Of a stretch of 64,000 nt of DNA, positions 45,406 through 55,309 are shown one piece after another. Location: assembly GCA_903820505.1 (NCBI GenBank), contig CAIJHQ010000053.1, positions 50,962 to 114,961 of the forward strand, read 5' to 3'. The first letter of the stretch is position 1. Each line of letters starts with the position of its first letter. The notes below the pieces were generated by a model. The model was given only the letters and a program-made list of their open reading frames with translations, was not told where the DNA came from and searched no databases. The stretch is from Candidatus Omnitrophota bacterium (GTDB lineage: Bacteria; Omnitrophota; Omnitrophia; Omnitrophales; Aquincolibacteriaceae). Made by a program: the position numbers and the translations under genes.

Positions 45406-46308
45406 GTGAAGGCTTATCGACGGTTTCCGGAATGGTTGCGACGCTCACTGCCAGAAAGTTCCTCGGAACGGACGCGCGCCATTTTGAAGAAATACCAGAT
45501 CAATACGGTTTGCCAATCTGCTATGTGTCCGAACAGTCACGAGTGTTATGCCAACGACACCGCAACGTTCATGATCCTCGGAAAGGTTTGCACCCGTCGT
45601 TGCGGTTTTTGCGCTGTGCGTACGGGAGAAGGTGAGATCCTCCGTACCGACGAACCGGAGCGTGTGGCGTTCGCGGCCAAAGAGCTTGGACTGCGGCATG
45701 TGGTCATCACTTCCGTTACGCGGGATGATCTTCAGGATGAAGGCGCCGCGCACTATGTGCATACCATTCAGGCGGTCAGGCGCGAAGTTCCCGGGGTTTC
45801 CGTCGAAGTATTGACGCCCGATTTCCATTCGCGGGAGGAATTGATCGGTCAGGTCGTCGCGGCCGAACCGGAGGTTTTCAATCATAACCTTGAGACGGTC
45901 GAGCGTCTTCAGCGGACCGCGCGGATGCAGGCGGATTACTACCGCTCGTTGAGGACCCTCGAGATCGCGAAACGTCTTGCCCCGCAACGGATCACGAAGA
46001 GCGGACTTATGCTGGGGCTGGGAGAGACGGTCCCGGAGATACTGGAATCGGGGAGGCATTTGCTTGCCGTCGGGGTCAGCCTATTGACGCTGGGGCAATA
46101 TCTGCAGCCGGGGCCCGAGAACATGGAGGTCCAGGAATATGTGGCGCCCGAAAAGTTCCAGGACCTGTCGCGCAAGCTGACGGCCATGGGATTCGAGAAG
46201 GTTCTTTCGGGAGCCTACATCCGCAGTTCTTACCACGCGCGTGAGACTTTTACGGAAGTGGGGCAAGAACAGACGCAGGGGACTCCGGAGACGCGGACGG
46301 AGGCTTAA
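45406..46308 (+). CDS. lipA: lipoyl synthase
   Basis: 300 residues from GTG 45406 with AAGAGG upstream. Inserts two sulfurs into protein-bound octanoate to make lipoate. Cys36/41/47 (CQSAMCPNSHEC) bind the sacrificial auxiliary cluster and Cys62/66/69 (CTRRCGFC) the radical SAM cluster; VITSVTRDDLQDEG and the C-terminal RSSYHA (serine ligand) are kept. The partner lipoylated enzymes are not in the window except the E3 fragment at its left end. The downstream gene encodes a lipoyl-like domain. Confidence 0.96.
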   Translation: MKAYRRFPEWLRRSLPESSSERTRAILKKYQINTVCQSAMCPNSHECYANDTATFMILGKVCTRRCGFCAVRTGEGEILRTDEPERVAFAAKELGLRHVVITSVTRDDLQDEGAAHYVHTIQAVRREVPGVSVEVLTPDFHSREELIGQVVAAEPEVFNHNLETVERLQRTARMQADYYRSLRTLEIAKRLAPQRITKSGLMLGLGETVPEILESGRHLLAVGVSLLTLGQYLQPGPENMEVQEYVAPEKFQDLSRKLTAMGFEKVLSGAYIRSSYHARETFTEVGQEQTQGTPETRTEA

Positions 46309-46361
46309 GGCGAGGTTGAGTCGGTATCTTTTAATCGCACGGTGAAAGGAGAGTTCCGGAA

Positions 46362-46646
46362 ATGATCGATGTTTTGGCGAAGGGGTTGGCGTCGCAAGTG
46401 GATGAAGCGGTCATAAAAAAGTGGTTCTTTGAAGAGGGCGATACGGTGACTGCAGGTGATGATCTGGTCGAACTCGCGACCGAGGACTCCACGCTGACGA
46501 TCGCGGCGCCTGCATCCGGCATTCTTGCGGAAGTTTTTTTTGATGAAGATGAAACCGTGCAACGGGACGAAGTGATCTGCGTTATCGACGATGAAGAAGT
46601 CAGTCTTGAGGACGATGAGGACGATGCCGAGGATAAAGACGAGTAG
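46362..46646 (+). CDS. lipoyl/biotinyl-like domain protein lacking the modifiable lysine
   Basis: 94 residues, one biotinyl-lipoyl fold: VIKKWFFEEGDTVTAGDDLV, then LATEDSTLTIAAPASGIL, then an acidic tail (residues 77-94). In lipoylated proteins the hairpin reads ETDKA with the lysine modified; here the aligned position is Asp42 in ATEDST, so standard lipoylation or biotinylation is not expected. AAAGGAG lies 11 bases before ATG. It sits 53 bases after lipA. It could be a degenerate E2 or GcvH relative, or bind LipA or another partner non-covalently. Confidence 0.78.
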   Translation: MIDVLAKGLASQVDEAVIKKWFFEEGDTVTAGDDLVELATEDSTLTIAAPASGILAEVFFDEDETVQRDEVICVIDDEEVSLEDDEDDAEDKDE

Positions 46647-46706
46647 GGCCGTTGACCGGAGGACCGAACTTATAACATCGCATTCTCTGAAGGAGCGTGA
46701 ATAATC

Positions 46707-47897
46707 ATGCCAATGGAAGAAGCACACCGAATGATGCGGCTTCCGCCGTATCTTTTTACCGTCGTGGACGGTTGGAAAAAAGAGGTCAAGGCTGCCGGGG
46801 TCGACGTGATCGATTTCAGCATGGGGAACCCGGATTTTGATCCGCCGGCCCATGTGACACGGGCCCTCAAAGAGGCCATGTCCATGCCCGGGATCCACCG
46901 CTACTCCAAGCGGGACGACGTGATCGAAAAAACCCTTCGCAAGGCGATCGCGGACTGGTACATGGGGCGTTTCAAAGTCGAACTTGATCCCGAGACCGAG
47001 GTCCTGCCGCTTATCGGGTCCAAAGAAGGGATCGCGCACCTGGCCCTGGCCTACATGAACAACAATGACCTCGCGCTGGTGCCTTCGCCGGCCTACCCGG
47101 TGCATTTTAACGGCATTATCATGGCGGGCGGGATCCTCTATAACCTTCCTCTCAAGGAAGAGAACGATTATCTCCCGGAACTCCATTCGATCCCGCGCGA
47201 AACCACGCGGCTCTCGAAGCTCATGTTCCTGAGCTACCCTCATAATCCGACCGCGGCGACCTGCGACCTCGATTTTTATGAGAAGGTCGTTCACTTCGCC
47301 CACGATAAGAACATCATTGTCGCGAGCGATATCGCTTATTCGGATTTTGTGTTCAATAAGAGAACGGCGCCGAGCATGCTGCAGGCTAAGGGCGCGCGGA
47401 AATTTTGCGTGGAATTCCACACGCTTTCGAAATCCTACAGCATGGCGGGATGGCGGTTGGGGTTCGCCGTCGGGAACAAGGAGATCCTCGCCGGCCTCAA
47501 TAAGACGAAGAGTTACGTGGATTTCGGCATCTTCCGCGGCGTCCAGGTCGCCGCGACAGCCGCGCTCACGGGGCCGCAGGCCTACGTGTCCAAGATCCGC
47601 AACATCTACAAACACCGCATCGATCTTTTGGTGGACGGTCTCAACAAGATCGGTTGGGTCACGCCGAAACCGAAGGCGACCTTTTATGTCTGGACCAAGT
47701 TGCCGGATCCTTACCGCGCCCTGAGCTGCATGGAGTTCACGGAACTTCTGATGCGTCAGACGGGGATCGCCGTGGCGCCCGGCACGGGCTTCGGCGAGTA
47801 CGGGGAAGGCTATGTCCGGTTCGCCCTCGTCGTCGATGACGCCAAGATCGCGAAGGCCCTGGAACGTCTCAAAAAATTCCTTGAGATCAAGGTCTGA
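46707..47897 (+). CDS. class I/II aminotransferase, AlaC / LL-diaminopimelate type
   Basis: 396 residues. The PLP lysine is Lys242 in FHTLSKSYSMAGWRLGFAVGN. SMGNPDFDPP, LIGSKEGIAHL, VPSPAYPVHF, LSYPHNPTAA and the C-terminal GIAVAPGTGFGEYGEGYVRFAL closely follow E. coli AlaC (alanine synthesis), which is related to LL-diaminopimelate aminotransferases. The immediate neighbour murI (three-base gap) suggests amino acid supply for peptidoglycan, either alanine or diaminopimelate. First gene of a tight six-gene run ending at rdgB. Confidence 0.88.
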   Translation: MPMEEAHRMMRLPPYLFTVVDGWKKEVKAAGVDVIDFSMGNPDFDPPAHVTRALKEAMSMPGIHRYSKRDDVIEKTLRKAIADWYMGRFKVELDPETEVLPLIGSKEGIAHLALAYMNNNDLALVPSPAYPVHFNGIIMAGGILYNLPLKEENDYLPELHSIPRETTRLSKLMFLSYPHNPTAATCDLDFYEKVVHFAHDKNIIVASDIAYSDFVFNKRTAPSMLQAKGARKFCVEFHTLSKSYSMAGWRLGFAVGNKEILAGLNKTKSYVDFGIFRGVQVAATAALTGPQAYVSKIRNIYKHRIDLLVDGLNKIGWVTPKPKATFYVWTKLPDPYRALSCMEFTELLMRQTGIAVAPGTGFGEYGEGYVRFALVVDDAKIAKALERLKKFLEIKV

Positions 47898-47899
47898 GA

Positions 47900-48724
47900 A
47901 TGAGAAAGGCCGCTCTTGGCCGCCGCGCGCGCCGGCCCATCGGGGTCTTTGATTCCGGTCTCGGCGGTCTCACGGTGGTGCGGCAGTTGCGTCGCATTCT
48001 TCCGGCCGAAGAGATCCGCTACCTGGGAGACCTCGCCCACCTGCCTTACGGGACTAAATCCACGGATGAGATCCGCCGCCGTTCTGAAGAATGCGCCCGT
48101 TTTCTCATGAAGCAGGGGATCAAGGCCTTGGTCATCGCCTGCAATTCGGCTTCCAGCGTCGCTTACAAACTTCTTTCCGAAAAGCTGCCCATTCCGGTCC
48201 TGGACGTGATCACGCCGGCCGTTGAGGAGGCGCTGACGTCGTCGAAGAACTTTCGCGTCGGCGTTATCGCGACCTACGCCACGATCGAGAGCGGCAGCTA
48301 CGCGCGGAGCCTTGAGGCCCGTTTCCCGGACGCGGAATATTTTTTGAAGCCGTGCCCGCTTTTTGTTCCGCTCGCGGAGGAGGGCTGGCTCGACGATGCC
48401 ATCGCCCTTGGGACCGCGCGCCGGTATCTTGGACCCATCAAAAAGAAGAACATTGATACGTTGATCCTCGGCTGCACGCATTACCCGCTTCTCGGGAAAG
48501 TGATCGCGAAAGTTATGGGACCCAAGGTGAGGCTGATCGATTCCGCGATCCCGACGGCGCTCAAGTTAAAGGAACTGCTCGGCAGAAAGAAGATCCTTTT
48601 CCCCTCGAAGCGCCGCGCGCCGTTGAAGATCTGCATCACGGATTATGTGCGTAATTTTTCACGGATCGGCGAAGCTTTTCTGGGAGAGGAACTTCGAAGC
48701 GTCAAGCTTGTCAAAGTCCCATGA
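47900..48724 (+). CDS. murI: glutamate racemase
   Basis: 274 residues. Makes D-glutamate for the peptidoglycan stem. The two catalytic cysteines are Cys81 in IACNSAS and Cys192 in LGCTHYP; IGVFDSGLGGLTV and YLGDLAHLPYGTKS are the start motifs. Starts three bases after the aminotransferase stop and its own stop overlaps the queC start (ATGA). About 15 residues of basic N-terminal extension precede the family start. Confidence 0.95.
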   Translation: MRKAALGRRARRPIGVFDSGLGGLTVVRQLRRILPAEEIRYLGDLAHLPYGTKSTDEIRRRSEECARFLMKQGIKALVIACNSASSVAYKLLSEKLPIPVLDVITPAVEEALTSSKNFRVGVIATYATIESGSYARSLEARFPDAEYFLKPCPLFVPLAEEGWLDDAIALGTARRYLGPIKKKNIDTLILGCTHYPLLGKVIAKVMGPKVRLIDSAIPTALKLKELLGRKKILFPSKRRAPLKICITDYVRNFSRIGEAFLGEELRSVKLVKVP

Positions 48725-49413
48725 AAAAAGCCATCTGCCTTTTGTCGGGAGGCCTGGATTCCGCGACGTGCCTTTTCGTGGCACGGGCGGAAAAGTATGA
48801 AACGGTCGCTCTTTCCATCGAGTACGGCCAACGGCATCACCGGGAACTGACAGCCGCCCGCGTCCTTACAAAGGAACTCAGGGTCCGGCATTATTTTGCC
48901 GCATTGAGCATGCCGTGGGGAGGGAGCGCGCTCCTCGACGGGCACATAGCGCTTCCCCAGAACCGGGAGGAGGAAAAGATCCCGGCGGAGATCCCTGCCA
49001 CGTACGTTCCCGGGCGCAACAGCATTTTTCTATCCATGGCCATGTCTTGCGCGGAAGCCCAGAAAGCGGAAGCGATCTTTTTTGGGGCCAATGCCATCGA
49101 CTACAGCGGCTACCCGGATTGTCGGCCCGTATATTTGGAGGCGTTTGCCGGAGCCATGCTGCGCGGTACCAAGGCGGGGACGGAGGGGGAACGGGTGGAG
49201 ATCAAAACGCCGCTTCTCAGGCTCTCCAAAAAAGACATCATCCTTTTAGGGTTGAAGCTTAAGGTGCCGTATGAAAAGACCTGGTCTTGTTACAAAGGCG
49301 AATCGAAACCATGCGGAGTGTGCGATGCTTGTCTTCTGCGGGCCAAAGGATTTCACGAAGCAGGCGTGCCGGACCCGCTTTTTGCGGCCGTTCCCAACTC
49401 GTTCTCTTTATGA
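48721..49413 (+). CDS. queC: 7-cyano-7-deazaguanine synthase
   Basis: 230 residues. ATP-dependent step turning 7-carboxy-7-deazaguanine into preQ0 for queuosine. PP-loop S9GGLDS14, the ATYVPGRNSIFLSMA motif and a zinc site C190-C198-C201-C204 (SKPCGVCDACLLR). ATGA overlaps on both sides with murI and queE point to coupled translation. QueD and later steps are not in this window. Confidence 0.95.
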   Translation: MKKAICLLSGGLDSATCLFVARAEKYETVALSIEYGQRHHRELTAARVLTKELRVRHYFAALSMPWGGSALLDGHIALPQNREEEKIPAEIPATYVPGRNSIFLSMAMSCAEAQKAEAIFFGANAIDYSGYPDCRPVYLEAFAGAMLRGTKAGTEGERVEIKTPLLRLSKKDIILLGLKLKVPYEKTWSCYKGESKPCGVCDACLLRAKGFHEAGVPDPLFAAVPNSFSL

Positions 49414-50123
49414 AATTATTTCCGTCCAAGGACCGTGCCCGTATCACCGAGATCTTTTCTTCGCTCCAGGGCGAAGGCCCCCGCATGGGGGAGCGGCAAC
49501 TTTTCATCCGGTTCGAATCGTGTCATCTCGCCTGCGAATATTGCGATGAGAGGATGAAACGGGGCAGGGAGCTGCCCCTCGCGGAGGTCCTGCGGGCGGT
49601 GGATGCTCTTGAAAAAATGTCCGGGCCGCACGCGCATGTGAGCCTGACCGGGGGCGAGCCGTTGCTTTATACCGCGTTCCTGAAACCGCTTTGCCGCGAA
49701 CTCCAAAAGAGAAAATACAGGACATTGCTTGAGACCAACGGAGTTCTCGGCGGAGAACTGAAAAAGGTCCTCGGCTTCTGTCACCTGATCGCCATGGACA
49801 TGAAACTCGCGAGCGTCACTGGCGGAAAGAGCCTTTTAAACGAGCACGCAGAGTTCCTAAAGGTGGCCGTAAAAAAAGAAACATATGTTAAGATCGCGGT
49901 GTCGCCGAAGATCGACCGGGCTGAGTACGGAGCACACATCCGCATGGTCGCGTCCCTCGCGCCGCAGACGCCCGTTTTTTTACAACCGGTCAGCGAGCGG
50001 GGGGAAGGGATCCCCGCCCCGAAACTTTTGAAACTCTTGGAGCAGTTGCAACGTATCGGACGGGAGCGGCTTCCGGATGTCCGTCTTGGAATTCAACTTC
50101 ACAAGGTATTAAAAATCCGCTAG
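49410..50123 (+). CDS. queE: 7-carboxy-7-deazaguanine synthase (radical SAM)
   Basis: 237 residues from ATG 49410, overlapping the queC stop by four bases; a longer upstream frame lies inside queC and is rejected. The radical SAM cluster is C38HLAC42EYC45, followed by [10 protein letters not shown] and [28 protein letters not shown] is the QueE N-terminal signature. It converts 6-carboxytetrahydropterin to 7-carboxy-7-deazaguanine. Forms a queuosine pair with queC. Confidence 0.95.
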   Translation: MKLFPSKDRARITEIFSSLQGEGPRMGERQLFIRFESCHLACEYCDERMKRGRELPLAEVLRAVDALEKMSGPHAHVSLTGGEPLLYTAFLKPLCRELQKRKYRTLLETNGVLGGELKKVLGFCHLIAMDMKLASVTGGKSLLNEHAEFLKVAVKKETYVKIAVSPKIDRAEYGAHIRMVASLAPQTPVFLQPVSERGEGIPAPKLLKLLEQLQRIGRERLPDVRLGIQLHKVLKIR

Positions 50124-50133
50124 GAGGTGTTTC

Positions 50134-50844
50134 GTGAGGATCGAAAAAAGAAGGAACGACCAGCTCCGTAAAGTCACCATTCATAAAGGCTACCTGAAGA
50201 ACGCGCACGGTTCCTGCATGATCGAGATGGGAGGAACGAAGGTCATTTGCTCCGCGACGGTGGAAGATAAGGTGCCGCCTTTCTGCAAAAGCGAGGGCAA
50301 AGGGTGGATCACCGCCGAATACGGCATGCTTCCCGCGTCCTGCAACGAACGCATCGTCCGGGAAGCCGCCAAAGGCAAACTGTCCGGCCGCACCCAGGAG
50401 ATACAGCGTTTGATCGGCCGCAGTATCCGTTCCGTCGTGGACCTCAAGAAGCTCGGCGAAAGGACCCTTTGGCTGGACGCGGACGTGATCCAGGGCGATG
50501 GCGGGACGCGCACCGCTTCGATCACCGGCTGTTACATTGCGCTGCAGCAGGCCCTGAAGAAGCTGTTGGACCAAGGCAGCCTCGCAGAAGATCCCGTATT
50601 GGATTCGGTGGCGGCGGTCAGTGTCGGTGTCGTGGGTGGCAAGCCGGTGCTCGATCTTTGTTACGCCGAGGATTCGACGGCGGAGGTGGACATGAACGTG
50701 GTGATGACGGGGTCCGGAAAATTAGTCGAAGTCCAAGGAACGGCGGAAGGAAAACCTTTTACGGAGATCGTGCTTCGAAAGTTGCTCGCGCTCGGGAAAA
50801 AAGGTATCCGGGAGCTGACGGCGGTCCAGAGAAAATATGCCTGA
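50134..50844 (+). CDS. rph: ribonuclease PH
   Basis: 236 residues from GTG 50134 with TAGGAGGTG just upstream. Phosphate-dependent 3' trimming of tRNA precursors. [63 protein letters not shown] and [18 protein letters not shown] are diagnostic of the family. Both tRNAs in this window lack an encoded CCA, so 3' maturation needs such an enzyme plus CCA-adding activity. Overlaps rdgB by eight bases, a very common pair. Confidence 0.97.
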   Translation: MRIEKRRNDQLRKVTIHKGYLKNAHGSCMIEMGGTKVICSATVEDKVPPFCKSEGKGWITAEYGMLPASCNERIVREAAKGKLSGRTQEIQRLIGRSIRSVVDLKKLGERTLWLDADVIQGDGGTRTASITGCYIALQQALKKLLDQGSLAEDPVLDSVAAVSVGVVGGKPVLDLCYAEDSTAEVDMNVVMTGSGKLVEVQGTAEGKPFTEIVLRKLLALGKKGIRELTAVQRKYA

Positions 50845-51451
50845 GCCGGTCCGGTTATTGGTCGCGACGACCAACCTCAAAAAACTCAAGGAGTTGCAGG
50901 ACCTTCTTGCCGATCTTCCGGTCCAATGCGTGAGCCTCAAGGACTTTCCCGGGGTCACGGCCGTGGAAGAAACGGGAAAAACCTTTCAAGCGAACGCGGA
51001 ACTGAAAGCGCTCGGCTATGCCGGGCAAACCGGTCTGCTCACGTTAGGTGAAGATTCCGGACTGTGCTGCGACGCGCTTCAGGGGGCTCCCGGAGTCATG
51101 TCGGCCCGTTTTTCGGGCGCTGAGAAAGACGACAATGCGAACAACCGGAAACTGCTTCAGACCATGGAGACGGTGCCGGACGCCGAACGTAGTGCTTACT
51201 ATGAATCGGCCGTGGCGATCGCCGCGCCCCGCCAACTGATCGGGACTGTGAGCGGTCGCGTGCACGGTGTCATCACACGGGAACTTCGCGGAAGCGGAGG
51301 CTTCGGTTACGATCCGCTCTTCTCTTACCCGCCGTTCGGGCAGACGTTCGGCGAGGTTCCCATCGAACTCAAACACAGCGTTTCTCACCGGAGCCGGGCC
51401 TTGGCCCAGGTCCATGTTCTTTTGGAGCGCTATCTCGCCGGTCCGTCCTGA
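50837..51451 (+). CDS. rdgB: non-canonical purine NTP pyrophosphatase
   Basis: 204 residues, HAM1/RdgB family. Hydrolyses dITP, XTP and similar to monophosphates, keeping damaged bases out of [52 protein letters not shown] and SHRSRAL are the expected motifs. Start ATG lies inside the end of rph (eight-base overlap). Last gene of the aminotransferase-to-rdgB run. Confidence 0.95.
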   Translation: MPEPVRLLVATTNLKKLKELQDLLADLPVQCVSLKDFPGVTAVEETGKTFQANAELKALGYAGQTGLLTLGEDSGLCCDALQGAPGVMSARFSGAEKDDNANNRKLLQTMETVPDAERSAYYESAVAIAAPRQLIGTVSGRVHGVITRELRGSGGFGYDPLFSYPPFGQTFGEVPIELKHSVSHRSRALAQVHVLLERYLAGPS

Positions 51452-51573
51452 CGGAGGGATTTTAGCTCCGGCCGCTTGTGCCGATACAAGTGAGGGTAGT
51501 TTAGAATGTCTGGTCCACTCAAACATGGAAAAAATACCCGGGCGGGCGAACCCCAACGAACGGAATACCGTAT

Positions 51574-51957
51574 ATGAAGAAAAAGATCCTGATCGTGGAT
51601 GACGATCCGGATGTCCGGCTTCTTATCGCGACGCGGCTGGAGTCCATGGGCTATGACACGATCGGCGCGGAGGATGGTCAAACGGGACTGGACCTTGCGC
51701 GAAAAGACCCTCCGGACCTTATTTTGCTGGACCTGATGCTGCCAAAACTGAACGGCTATAAAGTGTGCCGCATGCTCAAATTTGACAAGTCGTACGAGCA
51801 TGTCCCGATCGTTATCATCTCTTCAAAAGGTAGCGAAGAGGATAAAAAACTTGCCGATGAAGTGGGGGCTGACGGTTATATTACGAAGCCTTTCGAAAAA
51901 ACGGAAATTGCCGCGACGATCCAGAAACTGCTTGGGTCGGGGAATCCCCCGGTCTAA
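51574..51957 (+). CDS. response regulator, single receiver domain
   Basis: 127 residues. A CheY-like receiver: Asp10/Asp11 acidic pocket (ILIVDDDPD), Asp53 phosphorylation site (LILLDLMLP), Ser/Thr switch in VIISS and Lys105 in YITKPFE. No output domain. It directly precedes pilB (22-base gap) and so probably regulates pilus activity; no histidine kinase is in the window. Confidence 0.93.
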   Translation: MKKKILIVDDDPDVRLLIATRLESMGYDTIGAEDGQTGLDLARKDPPDLILLDLMLPKLNGYKVCRMLKFDKSYEHVPIVIISSKGSEEDKKLADEVGADGYITKPFEKTEIAATIQKLLGSGNPPV

Positions 51958-51978
51958 AGCCGGAACCGAGAGACGATC

Positions 51979-53649
51979 ATGTTCTCAGACGCGAAGATCC
52001 TGGAATTGCTGGTCCAGCAAAAATTGGTCCATCCCGAACAGGCCGAAAAGGCGACCAAGGAATCCTCGCGCACGAAGCAGCCGCTCGAACACGTTCTGAT
52101 CAAAGGCGGTTTCGTGACAGAAGAAGACCTCGCCAATATCAAGGCCGGTTACCTTGGGGTCCCTTACGTTGATCTCGGCAGCTATCAACTTGACCGCTCA
52201 CTTGTGAAGCTGATCCCCGAGAGCGCCGCCAAAAAGCACGGCGTGATCCCGCTTTTTACGACCGGTACCGCTCTTTCCGTCGGGATGGTGGATCCCCAGG
52301 ACATTATGGCGATCGATTATGTCCGCAAGGCTACCGGCTATGATGTCGTGGAACCGATCCTTGTCTCCAATGCGGGATTCCAGAAGGCCTTTAATGTTCA
52401 CTACCGGTCCGTCGGGTCGGTGGACGATATCGTCAAGTCCATCGAGAAAGAAAGAGCCTCCGCGGCCGAAGAATCCGCCAAGGCCGGAGGTTCGGAGCAG
52501 ACGCCCGTCAGCAAGCTCGTGGACAGCCTTCTGTCCCAGGCCGTGCATTTTCGCGCTTCGGATATCCACATTGAGCCGGAGGAGACAAGAGTATCGGTCC
52601 GCTTTCGCGTGGACGGGATGCTGCAGCAGGTCTCGTCGTTCCCTTTGACCATTCTTTCCGCGGTCGTTTCAAGGATCAAGATCCTCAGCGGTATGGACAT
52701 TACGGAGACCCGCAAACCGCAGGACGGCAAGATCCATTCGCAGCTCGAAGGCAGGGACCTGGACATCCGCGTTTCAAGTTTTCCCACGGTGTTCGGTGAG
52801 AACATGGTATTGCGACTTTTGGATAAGCAGGCCATGCTGCCGAACCTGGCGGAGCTTGGTTTTTCCAAGGAGAATCTGGATGATTTTACAAAATTGATCG
52901 GCCGATCTTACGGGATCGTGCTGGTGACGGGACCGACGGGCAGCGGCAAGTCGACCACGCTTTACGCCTCTCTTTCCAGACTTAATACGGAAGATAAGAA
53001 CATCGTGACCATCGAAGATCCTGTGGAATTCGTGATCCCTCGGATCCGTCAGACGCAGGTCAATGTGAAGGCAGGGATCACGTTCGCGGGCGGATTGCGC
53101 GGTTTTTTGCGTCAGGATCCCGACATCATGATGGTGGGGGAGATTCGGGACCGGGAAACGGTCGAGGTGGCGATCCAGGCGGCTCTGACGGGACATCTCG
53201 TGTTCTCGACATTGCACACGAACGACGCCTCCGCCGCGTTGACCCGGCTTATCGATATCGGGGTCGAGCCCTTTCTGATCTCAAGTTCGGTGATCGGCAT
53301 CCTGGCCCAGCGGTTGGTGCGCGTGAATTGCAGTAAATGCCGTGAGAAGTACACGCCGCCGGCGGTCGTGCTCGCGGACGTGGGGCTTCCCGAAAATTCT
53401 GAGCTGGTGCGGGGAAAAGGTTGCGCCCGGTGCAACCAGACCGGGTTTTTCGGGCGTACCGGTCTTTATGAGCTGATGATCGTGACCGATGAGATCAAGA
53501 TGATGGTGGATGAGCGGCGTTCCGCGTCCGACATCAGGAAGAAAGCCCTTGAGCAGGGACTGCGGACTTTAAGACAGGACGGCCTCGAAAAGGTCCTTCG
53601 CGGGGTCACCTCTCTTGAAGAAGTCCTTCGCGTGACCGAGATCGAATAA
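51979..53649 (+). CDS. pilB: type IV pilus assembly / type II secretion ATPase
   Basis: 556 residues. N-terminal GspE_N domain (about 1-150), then the motor. Walker A GPTGSGKS is at 318-325, Walker B-like region is MMVGEIRDRETVEVA, the His box is STLHTNDA, and a zinc finger uses Cys451/454/482/485. It powers extension of the pilus from the inner membrane. The stop overlaps the pilC start by one base. No PilT retraction ATPase is in this window. Confidence 0.95.
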   Translation: MFSDAKILELLVQQKLVHPEQAEKATKESSRTKQPLEHVLIKGGFVTEEDLANIKAGYLGVPYVDLGSYQLDRSLVKLIPESAAKKHGVIPLFTTGTALSVGMVDPQDIMAIDYVRKATGYDVVEPILVSNAGFQKAFNVHYRSVGSVDDIVKSIEKERASAAEESAKAGGSEQTPVSKLVDSLLSQAVHFRASDIHIEPEETRVSVRFRVDGMLQQVSSFPLTILSAVVSRIKILSGMDITETRKPQDGKIHSQLEGRDLDIRVSSFPTVFGENMVLRLLDKQAMLPNLAELGFSKENLDDFTKLIGRSYGIVLVTGPTGSGKSTTLYASLSRLNTEDKNIVTIEDPVEFVIPRIRQTQVNVKAGITFAGGLRGFLRQDPDIMMVGEIRDRETVEVAIQAALTGHLVFSTLHTNDASAALTRLIDIGVEPFLISSSVIGILAQRLVRVNCSKCREKYTPPAVVLADVGLPENSELVRGKGCARCNQTGFFGRTGLYELMIVTDEIKMMVDERRSASDIRKKALEQGLRTLRQDGLEKVLRGVTSLEEVLRVTEIE

Positions 53650-54863
53650 TGGGATCTTTGTTCCGTTACAAAGCCCGGGACAAGTTCGGGGCGGCTGTCA
53701 GCGGCGTAATGGCGGCTGAAAACTCCGTGGCGGTCGCCATGAAGCTGAAGCTGGACGGATGCACGCCGTTCGCGATCGATGAGGAGACCCGTTCTCCCGT
53801 GATGTCGTTTTTCTCGCGGTTCCGCCGCATCAAATCCGCCGATCTTAACGCGTTCACCCGCGAGTTCTATACCCTCACCAAAGCCGGGCTGACGGTCCTG
53901 GCGGCCCTCGAAGTTATCGGTGGCCAGGACCGCGATCCGCTGCTTCGCGGGGTGGTCGAGGGAATGTTGACAAGCATTCGCGGCGGCTCGAGCATTTCGG
54001 AAAGTCTGGCGCGGTATCCGAAGGTCTTTTCACCGCTATATGTCAACATGTTCAAAGCCGGAGAGGCCTCCGGGCGTCTTGAACAGGTCTTGGAGCGGCT
54101 TCTTTACATCGGGGAGGCCGAAGAAAAACTTCAAATGCGCGTGAAGTCGGCGCTGCGGTACCCGCTGATAGTGCTGTGCGCCATTAGCGCGGCATTTCTA
54201 TTTCTTTCAAATTTTATCATTCCCCGCTTTGCCCAGTTGTTCGCTTCCCGTAATGTGGAGCTTCCGCTCCCGACGCGCATCCTTTTAGGGATCAATTATG
54301 CCATGACCCATTATGGCTGGCTGGTCGCTGTCGGGTTGCTCCTTGCGGGATATGGTTTTTTCAGGGCCAAGCGGACCCCGTGGGGAAGGATGCGATTCGA
54401 CCAATTGCTGCTAAAGCTGCCGGTCTTTGGACCGTTAATCCTTATGGCGGATATGTCGCGTTTTTCGCGCATCATGGCCTTGCTTGTCCAAAGCGGCATT
54501 CCGGTGGTCAAGGCGCTCGAGATCGCGTATGGAAGCGCGGACAACCGTGTCGTGGCGGATGCGATCGAAACCATCCGAAAGAGCGTCATCGGCGGTAGCA
54601 GTATGGAGCAGCCGATGCGCGCGTCCGGTATTTTTCCGTCATCGGTGATACGCATGGTCAAAGTGGGCGAAGAAACCGGCAAGATCGACGAGTTGCTTTT
54701 GAAGGTCTCGGAATATTATGATATGCGCGTGGATTATCTCGTAAGCAATCTGATGGTCCTCATCGAGCCGATGCTGATCGTGGTTTTGGGGAGCATGATC
54801 CTGGTGATGGCGCTTGGAATGTTCCTGCCGATGTGGAACTTGATACGGGTGTTCCGGGCATGA
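53649..54863 (+). CDS. pilC: type IV pilus / type II secretion inner-membrane platform protein
   Basis: 404 residues with two GspF repeats: FTREFYTLTKAGLTVLAALE ... VFSPLYVNMFKAGEASGRLE, then FSRIMALLVQSGIPVVKALE ... IFPSSVIRMVKVGEETGKID. Three membrane helices (about 170-192, 215-238, 370-398). PilC/GspF is the base that PilB acts on. TAATG junction with pilB. Confidence 0.95.
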   Translation: MGSLFRYKARDKFGAAVSGVMAAENSVAVAMKLKLDGCTPFAIDEETRSPVMSFFSRFRRIKSADLNAFTREFYTLTKAGLTVLAALEVIGGQDRDPLLRGVVEGMLTSIRGGSSISESLARYPKVFSPLYVNMFKAGEASGRLEQVLERLLYIGEAEEKLQMRVKSALRYPLIVLCAISAAFLFLSNFIIPRFAQLFASRNVELPLPTRILLGINYAMTHYGWLVAVGLLLAGYGFFRAKRTPWGRMRFDQLLLKLPVFGPLILMADMSRFSRIMALLVQSGIPVVKALEIAYGSADNRVVADAIETIRKSVIGGSSMEQPMRASGIFPSSVIRMVKVGEETGKIDELLLKVSEYYDMRVDYLVSNLMVLIEPMLIVVLGSMILVMALGMFLPMWNLIRVFRA

Positions 54864-54907
54864 GCTTTTTCATAGTTAATCAGCAACACTAAAACAAGGA
54901 GAAGACG

Positions 54908-55276
54908 ATGCTGACGAACTGGAGAGGTTTTACTCTTATTGAGTTGATCATGGTGATCGTGCTTTTGGGGATCTTGGCGATCGTGGCCATTCCGAAATAT
55001 TATGACCTTCAGACCGATGCCAAGACCGCCGCTGAAAAGGGAGTCGTGGGCGCGGTCCGGTCCGGTATTTACACGTATTTCGCCAAGAACAAGGCCTATC
55101 CGGCGACCCTTGATTCGGCAACCAATGCGGCCTGCTCGGGGACGAACAAATGTTTTGACACCGTGCTGGACCAGGGCGGCGTTCAGCAAGATTGGGCGAA
55201 GGCGAGCGCGACGACGTATACCGGCCCCGCGGGAACCACTTATACCTATACGGCCCTGACAGGTGCTTTCGTATAA
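54908..55276 (+). CDS. type IV major pilin, copy 1
   Basis: 122 residues. Class III signal with a short leader: cleavage G7/F8 in RGFTLIELIMVIVLLG, Glu5 of the mature protein and a hydrophobic helix that packs the fibre core. Two cysteines (NAACSG ... NKCFDTVLD) probably form a disulfide. AAGGAG ribosome site. 5' part is almost the same as copy 2 at DNA level. Confidence 0.93.
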   Translation: MLTNWRGFTLIELIMVIVLLGILAIVAIPKYYDLQTDAKTAAEKGVVGAVRSGIYTYFAKNKAYPATLDSATNAACSGTNKCFDTVLDQGGVQQDWAKASATTYTGPAGTTYTYTALTGAFV

Positions 55277-55309
55277 TTGCACGGCTCGACAACAACAAGG
55301 AGAGCGGCG

